A stretch of DNA of 64,000 nucleotides, taken from contig NC_133232.1 in NCBI RefSeq assembly GCF_040436345.1, positions 28,397,315 through 28,461,314 of the forward strand. Reading direction: 5' to 3'. The notes under the pieces were generated by a model. The model searched no databases and was not told the origin of the DNA. It saw nothing but the letters and a program-made list of their open reading frames with translations. This stretch comes from Pagrus major (taxonomy: Eukaryota; Chordata; Actinopteri; Spariformes; Sparidae). Position numbers and translations under genes: made by a program. Below are positions 35,601-46,329 of this stretch, piece by piece (the first letter of the stretch is position 1; every line of letters begins with the position of its first letter).

Positions 35601-37215
35601 TAACTCAAGTACTATTTGTATTGGTGACTTTCACAACACTGATATGTTGACAGATATGTGCCCATATGAAAACTTTTTTCTCTTTTTAACAGAACATATT
35701 TGCAAAAAAAGATCCTTGGGTTAAATTATAACTATTAAATTCCCAGCGAGGGTTTTTGTTTCAGTGTACTGATGTCATCTGGGACAATAAAGTGTTTGAC
35801 AACCAAAATTGAGAGATCATTGCAGAAGCATGTGTGTTTCTGTTTATATTCTGATAGCTGATAAATCGATACTGGAATTCTGTTTACTTCCTATTATCGG
35901 TATCGACATCGGCCACAAAAACCCTGTATCAAGCTGTACTATCATTTAAAGTCCAACTAACTGAACTAATAGTTGGGATACTTTCTGATCTTGTTGAGCC
36001 TGACTAAACTGAGAAAGCATTGTGAGGATCTGCTTACATTACATAGCACACTACTCACCACATATTTTGCACAAGTATTACAGATCTACTGTGACATATT
36101 CACACTCACCTCTATCTGAACGCAAACATGCAGAGAAAAGCAGATGGTGGTGATGAGACACTAATTACATGTTAGTCACAGAAGAAAACTCTCACTAATC
36201 TACAACATGTCATCGAGCAAGCCGAGTGACATTTTCCTCTCAACATTACCAACAATGGCACTGTGTGTGGAGCTACAGATGGGTGCACTCATACTAACAC
36301 ATACCTCCAATCCATCAACATAAGCCAGGATGTTAGGGTGACGCAGGGTCTTCATCCGCTTGAAGGCAGCCTTGGCCAGCTGGGTCTGCTGCTCCGTCCC
36401 CTGTGCTACCTCGTACACAAACACCGACACCGGCTCTCCGTTGGTCTGAGGAGACAGGTTGGGGTGAAACGAATCTTCAACCATTACCATGTGAAACATT
36501 TATGCTGTGAAATCACATCAAATAAATAACAATCGCAACCACGGCGTCATATGTAAAGAAATGACAATAAACATGATGAAGGAGGAGGCTTGGTTGTTAT
36601 TATCCGGCCCTGCAGTGATGATGATGATGATGATGACAGTTCAGATTGAGCTGCTCAGCGATAATAATCAGGACAGTTAGTTATGTGAGGAGCTGTAAGT
36701 GTTAAAGAACTGGACCTGTATTAATGTCGTGAAGCATTAGCCTGACAACGATTATGAAAACAGTTGTTAACGAAGCTAAAATGAGGTGACGTGGCGAGAA
36801 ATACGTGTCTCGGAGTAAACAAAGCCTGAGCTCACCTTGTTAGCAAAACCTAACGAGACGTAAAGCACCTAGAATAAAAGTAATGAGCGCTGACATTGAA
36901 TCAGCGAGAAAGACGTGGATTACACTGATAGATTGGATATGAAACCACGCCATTAAAAACACCGGACGTCGTGTTTATAGGCTAAAACAAAGTCGCGAGC
37001 AGACAGTAACTAGCTAGCTAGCTAGCCGGCTAACTGACAGGCCTCCATAACGAAGCGGGCTAACGTGAACTGTTAGCGGGGGATCGGCAGCGGTCTGCCG
37101 CTTTTACCTTCCGCTTCCCTCGATGTAGAGTCCATATTCCAGACTTTTCTTGGGTGTCTGGAAGAAGTTCATAAGCAAAGTCTTTGACAGGATCCCTGGC
37201 AAAAAAGGACCACAT
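27654..37215 (-). CDS. scyl1: SCYL1, N-terminal kinase-like protein (pseudokinase), 18 coding exons
   Basis: Exons, 5' to 3' on the minus strand: 37215-37108, 36445-36305, 34723-34601, 34499-34273, 34036-33946, 33692-33537, 33315-33157, 32936-32829, 32573-32460, 32339-32184, 32097-31909, 31511-31436, 31224-31027, 30554-30406, 30283-30194, 29848-29567, 28899-28821, 27778-27654. Frames join to about 856 aa, slightly longer than the 808-aa human protein. The N-terminus [10 protein letters not shown], the pseudokinase lobe (about 1-310), HEAT-type repeats (about 330-540), the Trp/Asp/Ser-rich linker and the basic C-terminal helix ending RKLD all match SCYL1. As in the family, the kinase is dead: the DFG position reads GLD in WKLGGLD and the HRD position reads HNN. 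The RKLD end is the COPI-binding signal used in Golgi-ER traffic. Exon 15 uses a GTATGA donor. The start has upstream CpG-containing 5' sequence. Confidence 0.96.
32575..32636. repeat. AG/CT dinucleotide repeat in a SCYL1 intron
   Basis: AG repeat directly beside the exon-9 acceptor. On the gene's strand it forms a long CT pyrimidine tract and could affect acceptor strength. Confidence 0.85.
35254..35645. repeat. Dispersed repeat family R2, copy in a SCYL1 intron
   Basis: Shares TACTTTTTACTCCACTA, ATTTGATAACTTTAGTTACT and GCCAGAAAATTACTTTTAAT with copies at 50455-50935, 56785-57250 and 62772-63450. About 450 bp when complete. No ORF. A common non-autonomous DNA-transposon-like repeat of fish, family name not assigned. 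Confidence 0.65.
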
Positions 37216-39867
37216 CTCCTCTTTCCTCCACACCTCATCAAACACACACACAGCAGCGACTGCAGAAGTGCACAGACTGCTACAAGGAGCTAACTAGCTA
37301 GCATATGGCACGGATGTAAAACGGCTCCGTGTAAAACTTTGTTTCTGCACATTCGTTCCGCCATAGTTTTTATTTTTTATTGTTTCAGATAATATTTTAT
37401 TGTTTCATAGTGAACCCGACGTATAAGACAAAAAGATAACATAAATTGACAGTAACACCACCAAATTCATCCCAATCCAATCAACCCAGACAACAATCAC
37501 AACACTACAGATAAACACAAACAAACAGCAGGTTCAGTCAATGTTCTGTAACAAAATCATAAACAAGATAAAAGATCACCCTGATGCTAAAACAAAGCTC
37601 AGGAAAACAAAAAAGAGAATGCTAAGGTAGATGCCCCCTTTCATAATTAATTAGTATTATTGCTGATCACAGCATGTTTATAGTGTGTATTTTATACCGA
37701 TATTCATTAACTTCATTGGCCTTTCTGAGGGAAGAATTATAAGTATTTAATTGTACCACATATATCCTGAAGGGGGCTCAGACTCAATCCTTCAAGATAA
37801 TATATATTTTCTTGCAGGTGACAAACGTTTCCCCAAAAGTTTAAACTTATATTTAGGTGTAATGTCCCCTGGTTAACATCAAGAAGAAAACAGGATGGAT
37901 GAACATTAATATTCTGATGGAAATTAAGTTAAAAACCATCCCTGAAAGATTAGATTATATGACAAGACCAAAACAATGGGAGAAGTATGAGTATGTAACT
38001 TAAAGTTTTTTAACAAAGGAGAGACCTGGGAGTTTCAAAATATTAAACTATGTTTCATGTAGCCGCGATAGCTTCATTTTCAGTCCAGCTCTTACCCATA
38101 TCAAATTTATTCTAGATTATATTTATCTTACTTAAGTTCCTCTTCATGTAAAGGCAGTCTAGGAGATGTTATACTTAAAAATTCTGTCCAAGCCTCTTTT
38201 TGTGAGTCACAACATAATCTTGAGAAGCAAAGCAGAAGTATTTCCTTTAGAAATAGGATTTTAATTTTATCTGGGGATATGCACCACCAGACCAGCATAT
38301 CTCAAATGATCAGGGCTTCTGGGCAGGTCATGCATATCTGTCTTGTGCAGCTGTATTGTACAGAAACCAGGCCATAATTATAAATGGTAAATTTGTGTTT
38401 CACCAAATTGTCACAAACGGGGAGTCAAATATGGGTTAATCCAGGTGTACTGGACTTAGATGCCCAGGACAGGCTTGTCCTCCCCCATAGTTCTCCTGCT
38501 GTACCCAAATCACAAGTGTCAATAAAGTGAACTCTTTGTTTCTTTACGAGAGGATGTTTGTCAGGAGGATGTCTCCATAAGGCATAATGCTATTTCAGCC
38601 TGTGTCAGGCCTTGATTGAAAAGATATGTGACGCGGTGATCGATATGCTCCTGCTCCTCTGACATTGCTACACTGAATGATGTTTCCTGCAATGATTTAA
38701 TAGACTACGCTATAGTTTTGTTTTCTCAAGAGCTTGAATGAATTATATTGTTATCTCGGGAAAACAAAGTTTCGTTATCTCGAGATCTTGAGAAAAGTAT
38801 CCTGTTATCTCGGGAAAACGGCAGTTATTATTTCGAGATAATAACTTGAGATCTCGAGAAAACAAATGAAACAGGATATACAATCTATGAATGCATGGCC
38901 CTTTAGGGCTTCCGTAGATTTTGGCTCAGCGACCCATCCTGGTATTTGTCCCGTTTATCTTTCATTCATCATTCAGATATGTCAGATATCGTCATGAAAA
39001 TGTCCAAATGATGTCACAGATATGTCCTCCATGGGATAGGTGTACTGGAGATTATAACATGACAACCAGAACAAAGTTAAAGGACACATGTGACAGTTTT
39101 AACAAATAGCCTGTCTTTACTTGATGCTTAGATCAACACTCCAGTTAGATGAATCAGATGTTACGTTTGCAAACATTGACAATTCATTCTTAATTTTTAC
39201 ATTGCATGGTTGATACTGTACCTTATAGTTTAAGATCTTTGATACCACGAGATAACGTTATTACCTTTATCACATTGATACTCACCAAATTATTGATACC
39301 AAAAGGCCTATAATTACTATTAGTATATGGATTTATTGATATTTAGACCACATTTTATTCAGGACTCATGTTTCAACTGGAAAAAATAAGCAGTATTATG
39401 GGAGAATGAATTGTCACATTTCAAGTCAGGGTAACAGAATGGCAGAAACAGTTTTATTGATCATTTAAACATTCACAGATGTAAACATGATTTGCTTTAA
39501 ATCGCTTTTCAAAAACAATTCACACAAGAAAACGTTAATACATTTCAAAAAAAGACCATTGCTTGTAACCGTTTTATCTCTTGTCAAATGAATTGTCACT
39601 GTTGTAGATAATGGACCTCGAGGCTCTAGCAGTTACCTAATGTCTTAAAATGCATTGCAATTATGCACATGCTAGCTCAACATTCCCACTATGAACTTTA
39701 GGCTCAATTTATCCAATTTTAATGTATGACGACTTTAGCCCTGTAGCTAGAGAATCATTTTTAAATACATAAATGGGTCGTAAAAGCCATATTTTATCTA
39801 ATATTACAACCTGGAATGGTTCTTTAATGACATAAGTTTTCCCCACGCAGCATACTAAAAAAAGCAA
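37216..39867. other. SCYL1 promoter side and MALAT1-SCYL1 spacer
   Basis: 37216-37380 is the likely SCYL1 5' UTR and promoter; the TAGC repeat at about 37010-37025 lies in its first intron. 37380-38700 looks like old, unassignable repeat sequence. 38735-38880 has several palindromic TTATCTCGAGAT-like units. No protein gene is supported. Confidence 0.45.
38735..38880. repeat. Palindromic TTATCTCGAG repeat cluster
   Basis: Multiple direct and inverted copies of GTTATCTCGRGA separated by AAAAC-type spacers, able to fold on themselves. It resembles the core of a small foldback DNA element; I cannot assign a family. Confidence 0.5.
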
Positions 39868-39925
39868 GACACCGCAGGGGATTGAACCCTGTCCCGACAA
39901 AGTCAGGAGTGCCACCACCGGAGTC
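39868..39925 (-). ncRNA. mascRNA, the tRNA-like small RNA of MALAT1
   Basis: On the minus strand the 58 nt start GACTCCGGTGGTGGCACTCC and end CTGCGGTGTC. The ends pair as a 7-bp acceptor-type stem with one U-U mismatch. A short arm pairs CTGAC with GTCGG around TTT. A T-arm pairs CAGGG with CCCTG around the 7-nt loop TTCAATC. This is the mascRNA fold, with GGCACTCCTG and the T-arm matching mammalian mascRNA. In mammals RNase P cuts at its 5' end to create the mature 3' end of MALAT1, RNase Z cuts its 3' end and CCA is added. It is not an ordinary tRNA: the anticodon and D arms are too small. Confidence 0.95.
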
Positions 39926-40007
39926 TTTTGCTTTTTTGTTGTTGCTGTAATAAAGGGCAAAAGCAAAACATGGAGGAACAAAAATTTGTTCCTCCAGGAA
40001 AAGAAAA
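39926..40007 (-). ncRNA. MALAT1 3' triple-helix element (ENE plus A-rich tract)
   Basis: In minus-strand order: U-rich motif 1 TTTTCTTTT (40007-39999), hairpin arms GGAGGAACA and TGTTCCTCC (39995-39972), U-rich motif 2 TTTTGCTTTT (39968-39959), a spacer, and the A-rich tract AAAAAAGCAAAA (39937-39926), which abuts the mascRNA. In MALAT1 the A tract lies in the major groove of the U-rich stem as a bipartite triple helix that protects the non-polyadenylated end from decay. The central C-G interruption is matched in both U motif 2 and the A tract, as in mammals. Confidence 0.95.
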
Positions 40008-43000
40008 CCCCTAAACACCTGGCTGCTATATTATCCTGTCACCACATGGGGATTTCTCTTGGTCACGAGGCTGAAACTAGAAGAAAGAGACAACCGTTTC
40101 CCCATTCCCCAGCATTTCCCCACGACACTGTATTGGCAAATATGACTGATTCCACGAAATCCTTTTGATCCATATTAACAAGACCACGATACCAGCATCC
40201 CTGGTGATACTCAAAGCCGTTTCCCCTTTGCAATTCGGCAGGACTTGCACGGCAAAATGGACAGTCAAGGCTTTGTCGCCAAATTTAAAGCTGTAACGGA
40301 AGAAAGACAGACAATGTAAGCCTCCCCACCCCCCTCCCACATAAACCCAACAAACCAATACTCATCCAATGACAAATGATGTCAATATGGTTATCGTTTA
40401 CCGCGACTGGCGTAGCAGCGTTTACCAAGGCTATTCTTCAGGAGCGATGCTCAATTCTTCAAAGAAATTAAGACTGTACCCTAGAGGTTGGCTGTACCAA
40501 GTGATCCCATGACTTCCTGCAGAGGTTTAAGTCCCCTGGCTCAGTTTCAAGTTAAGCTGAACGAGAAATCTGAAAGGAAGAAAGAAGAGCGTTGCCCCAC
40601 CCCAATAATCCCCTGACCAAATACTACTGCAATGTTTGACAACGACTTCATGAACATTATGTCGTGTATTACAAATAAATGTTATGCAGAGCTGATGTGC
40701 ATGCAACATGTTTGAGTTACACATTAAAGCCATGGTATGTTAAAGAAAAATCAAGGGAACCGAAATTACTTAACTTAGCACCCATGAGACTGAAGTGATG
40801 CAGTATTAGCGAGACAAGCTTGCAGCTCTTGATCTTAATGTGACTGGATTCTCAGTGTTCCATCACAGGTTAGGCCATCCCAGATGACAAATTAAGACAA
40901 TTTTTAGGTAATTTGACCTGAGAAACCAAAAGGGAAAAAGAAAAAAGGCACACACACAAACACAGAGAGCGGGGCTTCTGCGAAGGACGTCGGGGGTTCA
41001 GATTTAAGCTCAAGCGCACAGGGGGTTGGTACTTCATTCAGGGGCCACACTCATATTCGCTGACAGCCTCCACAGATGGCTTTGCATTCAGAGGCAGGCG
41101 AGATCGGGAGCGGACAGACGAGAATGATCTGAAACAAAGAGTGATCTACACAACACACCCACCACACAATACTCAAAAGATTCGAGTTCTACTCATCTTA
41201 TGGTTTAAGATGCAAAGCAATAGGGCCCCATGGCCAAAGAGGAATATGCTAGTAAAGCATTGTTGTTACTGATGATTTGAGGTTAACATAAAGCCAGTTC
41301 CAAGATGTCATTTTGTCAACTACAACATTGCAGAAGTTCATTTTGACAAGTTAAGCCAACATCTTACTACATGCTCCAGGTTAGAAGACTTCACTCGTGC
41401 TTGAACCAGTCTTGCACTCTGATGTCTGTGAAGAGAAGTATAGGGATACACCCAACCAAAACACAATAGAAGCTAAAGCAACACATTTGCGCTGCATTGA
41501 AGACCAAATTAAAGCCGCACCATGCACAGCTTTCCTCAGCTACTCAAAATTTGGAAACTTCGCACAGTTGCACGATGGAGAAATTTTATGTGACAAACCT
41601 GCCACCTGCACAGTTGCACAAGGGCTAGCAGCTGAGGGCTAATTGTTGTAATCTATACACATCAAAAACGACCTGACTCCACTTGTTCAAACTGCGTGTT
41701 GATTTCAAAGGGGAGGATGATTCCCGTGTTGTCCTAGGTAGACTGCGTTCTTCCTTTGGACTGTTCTGAAAGATCAAAGAGGCAGAAAAGAAACACCCCT
41801 ATGCCCCCTCACAGTATCATAGAACTGACTATTGTTATCCTTACCCAAATGCTTTACTGCAGATAACGTCAGAATCAATGAAGGTCCATCAAATCTTCCC
41901 GTTATCACAAGACTCTTGTTAAGAAAGCACAGCAGTGCTATTTCTACAGTCAAGTATAGCAAGTTGCTTTCATTTCAAGAACAATGAGGGCAGGTAAGCC
42001 CATTCAAGATAAGTGACCCCTCTAGGGTGGAGAAATTTCTACTTTCCAACATCAATATTTGATGGATTCAACTTATCTGCCTTCAAATTTCCGCTTTGAA
42101 AAGGATGTCATTCGAGCGAAGGTCACATCCGTGCTCTACAAAGCTCCAAGCTTTAGTCATACCTGAAAAAGCACAAGAAAAGCTCCCCCACACAAGCCCC
42201 CAAAAAGAACAAATGCATACCAAAACTGTATTCAATCACAACAAGCTATGCATTTATTATGCAATAAGAAAATCCTTTACAGATAGTTCACTCATTGTAT
42301 TGTCAATACAAGGCATGGTAACTAATTGCAAAGGAATTGCAATGGGAGGCATTTAGCCAGACAATGAATGTTAAAGAGAAATGTGACATTTAGTGACCTT
42401 ACGTGATGCTCGATGCGCAAGGAAACTTGTACATACAATGAGTTAGAAGAGTTCCTGATGGTCTCGGGTATTGGAAAGCGCACAGGACACAGCACACTGA
42501 AAAAATGCAAAGGAAAAGCCTCTCTCCCCACAATACCCCTCCAATATTGCAATACACAGAACTACAAGATAATAATGGCATTACATACTGCCTTAGGATA
42601 CAACTGTATGACTATTAATACAATTCATTAAAGTATTGAAGCCATTTTCCAGAAGAAGCATTTAAATACCGGAAACCTGACCGCGGGGGATTCCATCCGT
42701 ATGAACAGTAGACGTGGGCTTGAATGTAGATTTTTGAACCATGGGCCATACAACTTAATCTGCAAGAGTGACAAATACACAGCCCACTCCCAACCCCACA
42801 AAGCAACTTTTGGAAGCCTTTACAGAATTACAATAACTTCTAGTAAAGAGACTTGTTACCACACTCCCTGGGAAAACAGAGCTTCTTGCTACATCGGGGG
42901 ACTAGTTTGGAAGTTCCTATCCTGCGAGGAAAAGTGTCCACTTGAAGCTTGTTGGTGCACTTGGATGCTGCCTATTCAAGCCATTTTGCGTTGGGTAACA

Positions 43001-43989
43001 CGAGCTGTGGAGTCTAGGAAAAGACTGATTAACGCCCCACAACCCACCCTCCCATTACCCAAAAAGATTTGCATGAAACCCCCATAATACAACACGTTCC
43101 AAATAGTGTAGAATGAATAAATAATCTAGTGGATTACTGAACAATGCCAAATACCTTCCTACATCTCTTTAAACCGCAGTGGATGCACATGATCCAGATC
43201 CATAGCACTATAGTAAATAAGATGAGCTCAACTTGTATGGAGTGGCTAGCACAGGGGGATTCATTCGATGATCAGCTTTAGGGGGCCAGGCCTGTGAAAA
43301 GAAGAACTCGAAACACGTTTTAAATGCCCCCCTCCCCCTCCCATTAAAAAAATAACTTTGCTATCCAGGATCAACTATTAGCTCAATACAATTTTCTTTT
43401 GATTGCAAATTTTACAGAATACCAGATAGTATATATAATGAGTTAATGCACAGGATAGTTACACCCACATACATTTCATGCACTAACTCACTGCTCTGGT
43501 TTAAGAGGTCGATGTAGCTGATCTGTACCATTGAGGCGCAGCTGAAGCACTGAAGGGTTGCTGTATACACACATCAAGCGGCCGCACAGGAGACCATCCA
43601 CTCTCACACTCCAATGCCGAAAACTCCTTTGGGGGAAGACCTATGAACAACAAGGGACTGCCTCTCCCTCCGGCTGGGGGAACTACTTCTGATCGCAGCG
43701 GGTAGAGAAGTCCGATAAGGCGTTCCTCTCTCCATCACACTACCAAGGCATTCACCACAGCAGACACCACCACACTCATGTCAGCGCACAACAGGAGGGG
43801 TGACCACGGTACAAAACGCTTTACACGGCTTGCCTGAAAAGAGGAAGAGAGAGCTGTGCGAGAAATTGTGTTCTACAACAGTTGTTTCTAGAAAGTGGTA
43901 TATAAACTAAATTCCTGAGAATGTTACAGATACCTCTACCCAATATACAAACCAACGCCTTGCTTTAAAACTTGTGAAGCTAGAAGACA

Positions 43990-44300
43990 CTTGTGCGCCC
44001 TTTCCCACCCTCATCACTGGCTGGCTGGCTGGCTGGCTGGCTTGCTCGCTCTGGGACTGCTGCCAACTGCTTCAGCGATGGTGACTGTGTGCTGCTACTC
44101 TGCCCTGCGCCTCTGGCTCCCTCTGGTGTACACTCGCCCACAGCTGCTGCCGTTTCCTGCACTCTTGGGCTCTCTCTGCTTCCCCCTCCATGCCCTCTGG
44201 TCCTGTCCTGCCTGGCTCCTCTCTGGTCCTCCCATGCCCTGTGGTCCTGTCCTGCCTGGCTCCACTCTGGTCCTCCCCGTGTCCCTCGGCCTCGCTCCTC
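43990..44300. repeat. CTGG tetranucleotide run and 44-bp tandem duplication
   Basis: A CTGG/GGCT run at about 44020-44043 is followed at about 44190-44280 by two copies of a 44-bp unit containing GGTCCTGTCCTGCCTGGCTC. GC-rich relative to its surroundings and inside the probable first intron or 5' part of MALAT1. Confidence 0.7.
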
Positions 44301-44787
44301 GCGCTGGTCCTGCGATCTTCCTCTAATAACTAAGTCCATTCCTCCTCACAATACCTAAGTCCACTCCTGCCCTGGATAACTCAGTCCATCTTCCCCTGGG
44401 GGAAAAAAAAATCTTCTGTCTTCTCTAAGCAATACAAAAAATTGGCAACTTAAAAAAAAACAAAAAAATCCATATAGAATCATCTGAGCCTTTGATAAGA
44501 CTAGATACTTTGTTTCCTTCCAAGCTACTGCAGCTTTCCTCTTTCTTCGATCAATGGAATCACTTTCATTTAAAACATTACAAAAAAATGGAAAATGACT
44601 GAACCACTAGGGTGCAACTTGAATAAAAAAACAAACAAAATAACGATTAACTGCAATTTAAGCTGCTTTCTCAAACCATGACATTGACTAGCCTCATCTG
44701 CTGGTTTTCACAACTTCAAAAAACATTGATTGTCTTGATTGCTTCTTTGGTTTACAATGCAAACAAAAGTTTTTATTCTCAAGTCTC

Positions 44788-45108
44788 AGGCCTTTTTTTT
44801 TTTTTTTAAGTCTTGGTCTTTTTTTTTTTTCTTGGCCTTTTTTTTTTCTTTTTTAAGTCTTGGCTTTTTTTTTTTTTTAAGTCTTGGCCTTTTTTCTTTT
44901 TTTAAGTCTTGGCCTTTTTTCTTTTAAGTCTCGGCCTTTTTTCTTTTAAGTCTCGGCCTTTTTTCTTTTAAGTCTCGGCCTTTTTTCTTTTTTTTTTTTT
45001 AAGTCTTGGCCTTTTTTTTTGTTTTTTGTTAGTCTTGGCCTGTTTTTTTTTTTTTAGCCTCAGACCTGTTTTTTTTTTTTTGTTTAAGTTTCAGGCTTTT
45101 TAGTTTTT
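44788..45108 (-). repeat. A-rich tandem repeat array in MALAT1
   Basis: About a dozen units of 20-35 bp. On the RNA strand each is GGCCAAGACTT or GGCCGAGACTT followed by a run of 8-13 A with occasional G. Units vary mainly in A-run length. It would place a dozen oligo-A tracts in the primary transcript. Confidence 0.8.
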
Positions 45109-45602
45109 TTTCCCAGATCGCAACCTGATATGTCTGCCCTTTAAAGTGGCATATATGCCTGTAAGTATAACACGGCCCATTTTAAGATACTACAACTGGG
45201 ACATTTCTCGCATTATTGTTTTTCATTGCTCAACAGCGCTCTCGATATACATCTTATAACCAACATCTTGATAATGAAGTCTGCTTCGGTTCCGCCCTGA
45301 TTAACTTCAGTAACGTGACTTCTAAAGTTGCTCGTACATATTGTTTTAAGACCACGTCAGCCAACTCTTATCTTTAGCCTCATCAGCGTCTCACCGCACT
45401 GCTTTGTTAATTTCAAAATAACAATCCTGTTGCTTACAGCAGTAGACAAGTTAACTACCATTTTGTTAATTGCTCTTTCTTACGCTATCAGTTTTTTAAA
45501 GGCTAATAGACTTTTTTTTTTTTAGAAAAAAGCTCGATACTTGCTTTCACTCGACGCTGCTCTGTGGATAATGCTAATAGCGTTAGCCTCGCGGCTGGTC
45601 CA

Positions 45603-45700
45603 ATCCGGACCGCTCCCTTTCCGTCTCTGAGTAGTGACGTCACGCGTTATTCAAAATCAACCAATAGCCGACATTTGCTGGCTGCTACGTCACGGCTCCA
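45603..45700 (-). promoter_or_regulatory. CRE/CCAAT promoter-like block
   Basis: The perfect palindromic CRE TGACGTCA at 45635-45642 lies near a CCAAT motif at about 45661, a TACGTCA half site at about 45687, and a second CCAAT-like site near 45600. CpG content is higher than around it. It could drive MALAT1 on the minus strand or be bidirectional. Confidence 0.45.
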
Positions 45701-46317
45701 CTCATGGGCCAACAACTGTTATGGTCATGGAAAACATCGACCTGGATTAGTTTCTTTAAAAAATACATTAGAAACGAGCTTTGTTGATACGGTAGCTTAT
45801 TTTAACCGTTGGGCTAACACGGCGAGTACGTTATGGTTGAAAAAAAACAAGTTGGCATAAACACAAGTCTAAATTTGGCTCGCTTAGCCTGCCTTTAGCT
45901 AGATAGCTAACTAGTGTCGTCAAAAATAACGAAGCTTTGGTTTAGGAATCGGATCGAGGCTGATGTTCAGAGATCGCCCGATTGGAGATTTGCCCGCTGA
46001 CGCTCATTACTTTAAAACAAAAAGCACGGTAACAAGAAGTCTTGCTGATAAAAGACGAGCAAGTGAAATGCGTATCTTGATATTGAAGCTGCTCGCGTTA
46101 GAGACAGGGCCCGATGGCCATTAACGACGATCAAAACACTATATTAAAACAATTCACATACATAAAGCTAGGTTGTGCGGATCTACATATCTTCATCATT
46201 AACGAGCGAGCCTATTAGTTTAAAAAAGAAAGAAAAATAAGATCGGTTTAACCTGCGACGCCCCGCACCGCGACGAATTCGTATGAATGCAGTGAGAGTT
46301 GAAATGGCGTCAACCGC

Positions 46318-46325
46318 TTTTATAC
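46318..46325 (-). promoter_or_regulatory. TATA box, alternative MALAT1 promoter
   Basis: TATAAAAG on the minus strand predicts initiation near 46,290. About 40 bases further, GTCGCAG is followed by GTTAAAC, a possible first donor. Another perfect CRE, TGACGTCA, lies upstream at 46688-46695. Confidence 0.4.
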
Positions 46326-46329
46326 TGTT

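Larger units (their letters stand above)
39926..46290 (-). ncRNA. malat1: MALAT1 long non-coding RNA (5' end uncertain)
   Basis: Identity rests on the 3' triple helix and mascRNA and on position: directly upstream of SCYL1 on the same strand, as in mammals. No long conserved ORF is present. The body shows eleven pyrimidine-tract acceptors on the minus strand (first exonic bases about 43833, 43291, 43013, 42759, 42496, 42162, 41765, 41128, 40917, 40569, 40290). Good donors make a run of exons likely: 43833-43492, 43291-43155, 43013-42860, 42759-42669, 42496-42403. The last exon would run from 40290 to the triple helix. Mammalian MALAT1 is mostly unspliced, so this is odd. The 5' end may be near 46,290 (TATA box at 46318-46325) or near 45,550 (CRE/CCAAT block). 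The role in mammals is nuclear-speckle association and tuning of splicing and transcription; the role here is inferred. Confidence 0.7.

Noticed and set aside
37380-38400. Degenerate LINE reverse transcriptase
   Set aside because: A few phrases on the minus strand look protein-like, but I could not follow any catalytic motif or frame, so no claim is made.
39868-39925. Ordinary tRNA gene on the minus strand
   Set aside because: The T-arm looks like a tRNA, but the D and anticodon arms are too small and the upstream A-rich/U-rich triple helix identifies mascRNA of MALAT1.
40290-43833. snoRNA host gene with small RNAs in each intron
   Set aside because: The repeated acceptors suggested this, but I found no convincing paired C/D boxes or H/ACA boxes on the minus strand in the introns.
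43980-44358. Overlapping 110-120-codon ORFs on both strands
   Set aside because: GC-rich CTGG run and 44-bp duplication make open frames in several registers; no conserved domain.
44739-44927. Phe-rich ORF
   Set aside because: Product of the T-rich tandem repeat opposite the MALAT1 A-tract array.
39926-46290. NEAT1 rather than MALAT1
   Set aside because: The tRNA-like RNA matches mascRNA (GGCACTCCTG) better than menRNA, and the gene directly precedes SCYL1 as MALAT1 does.
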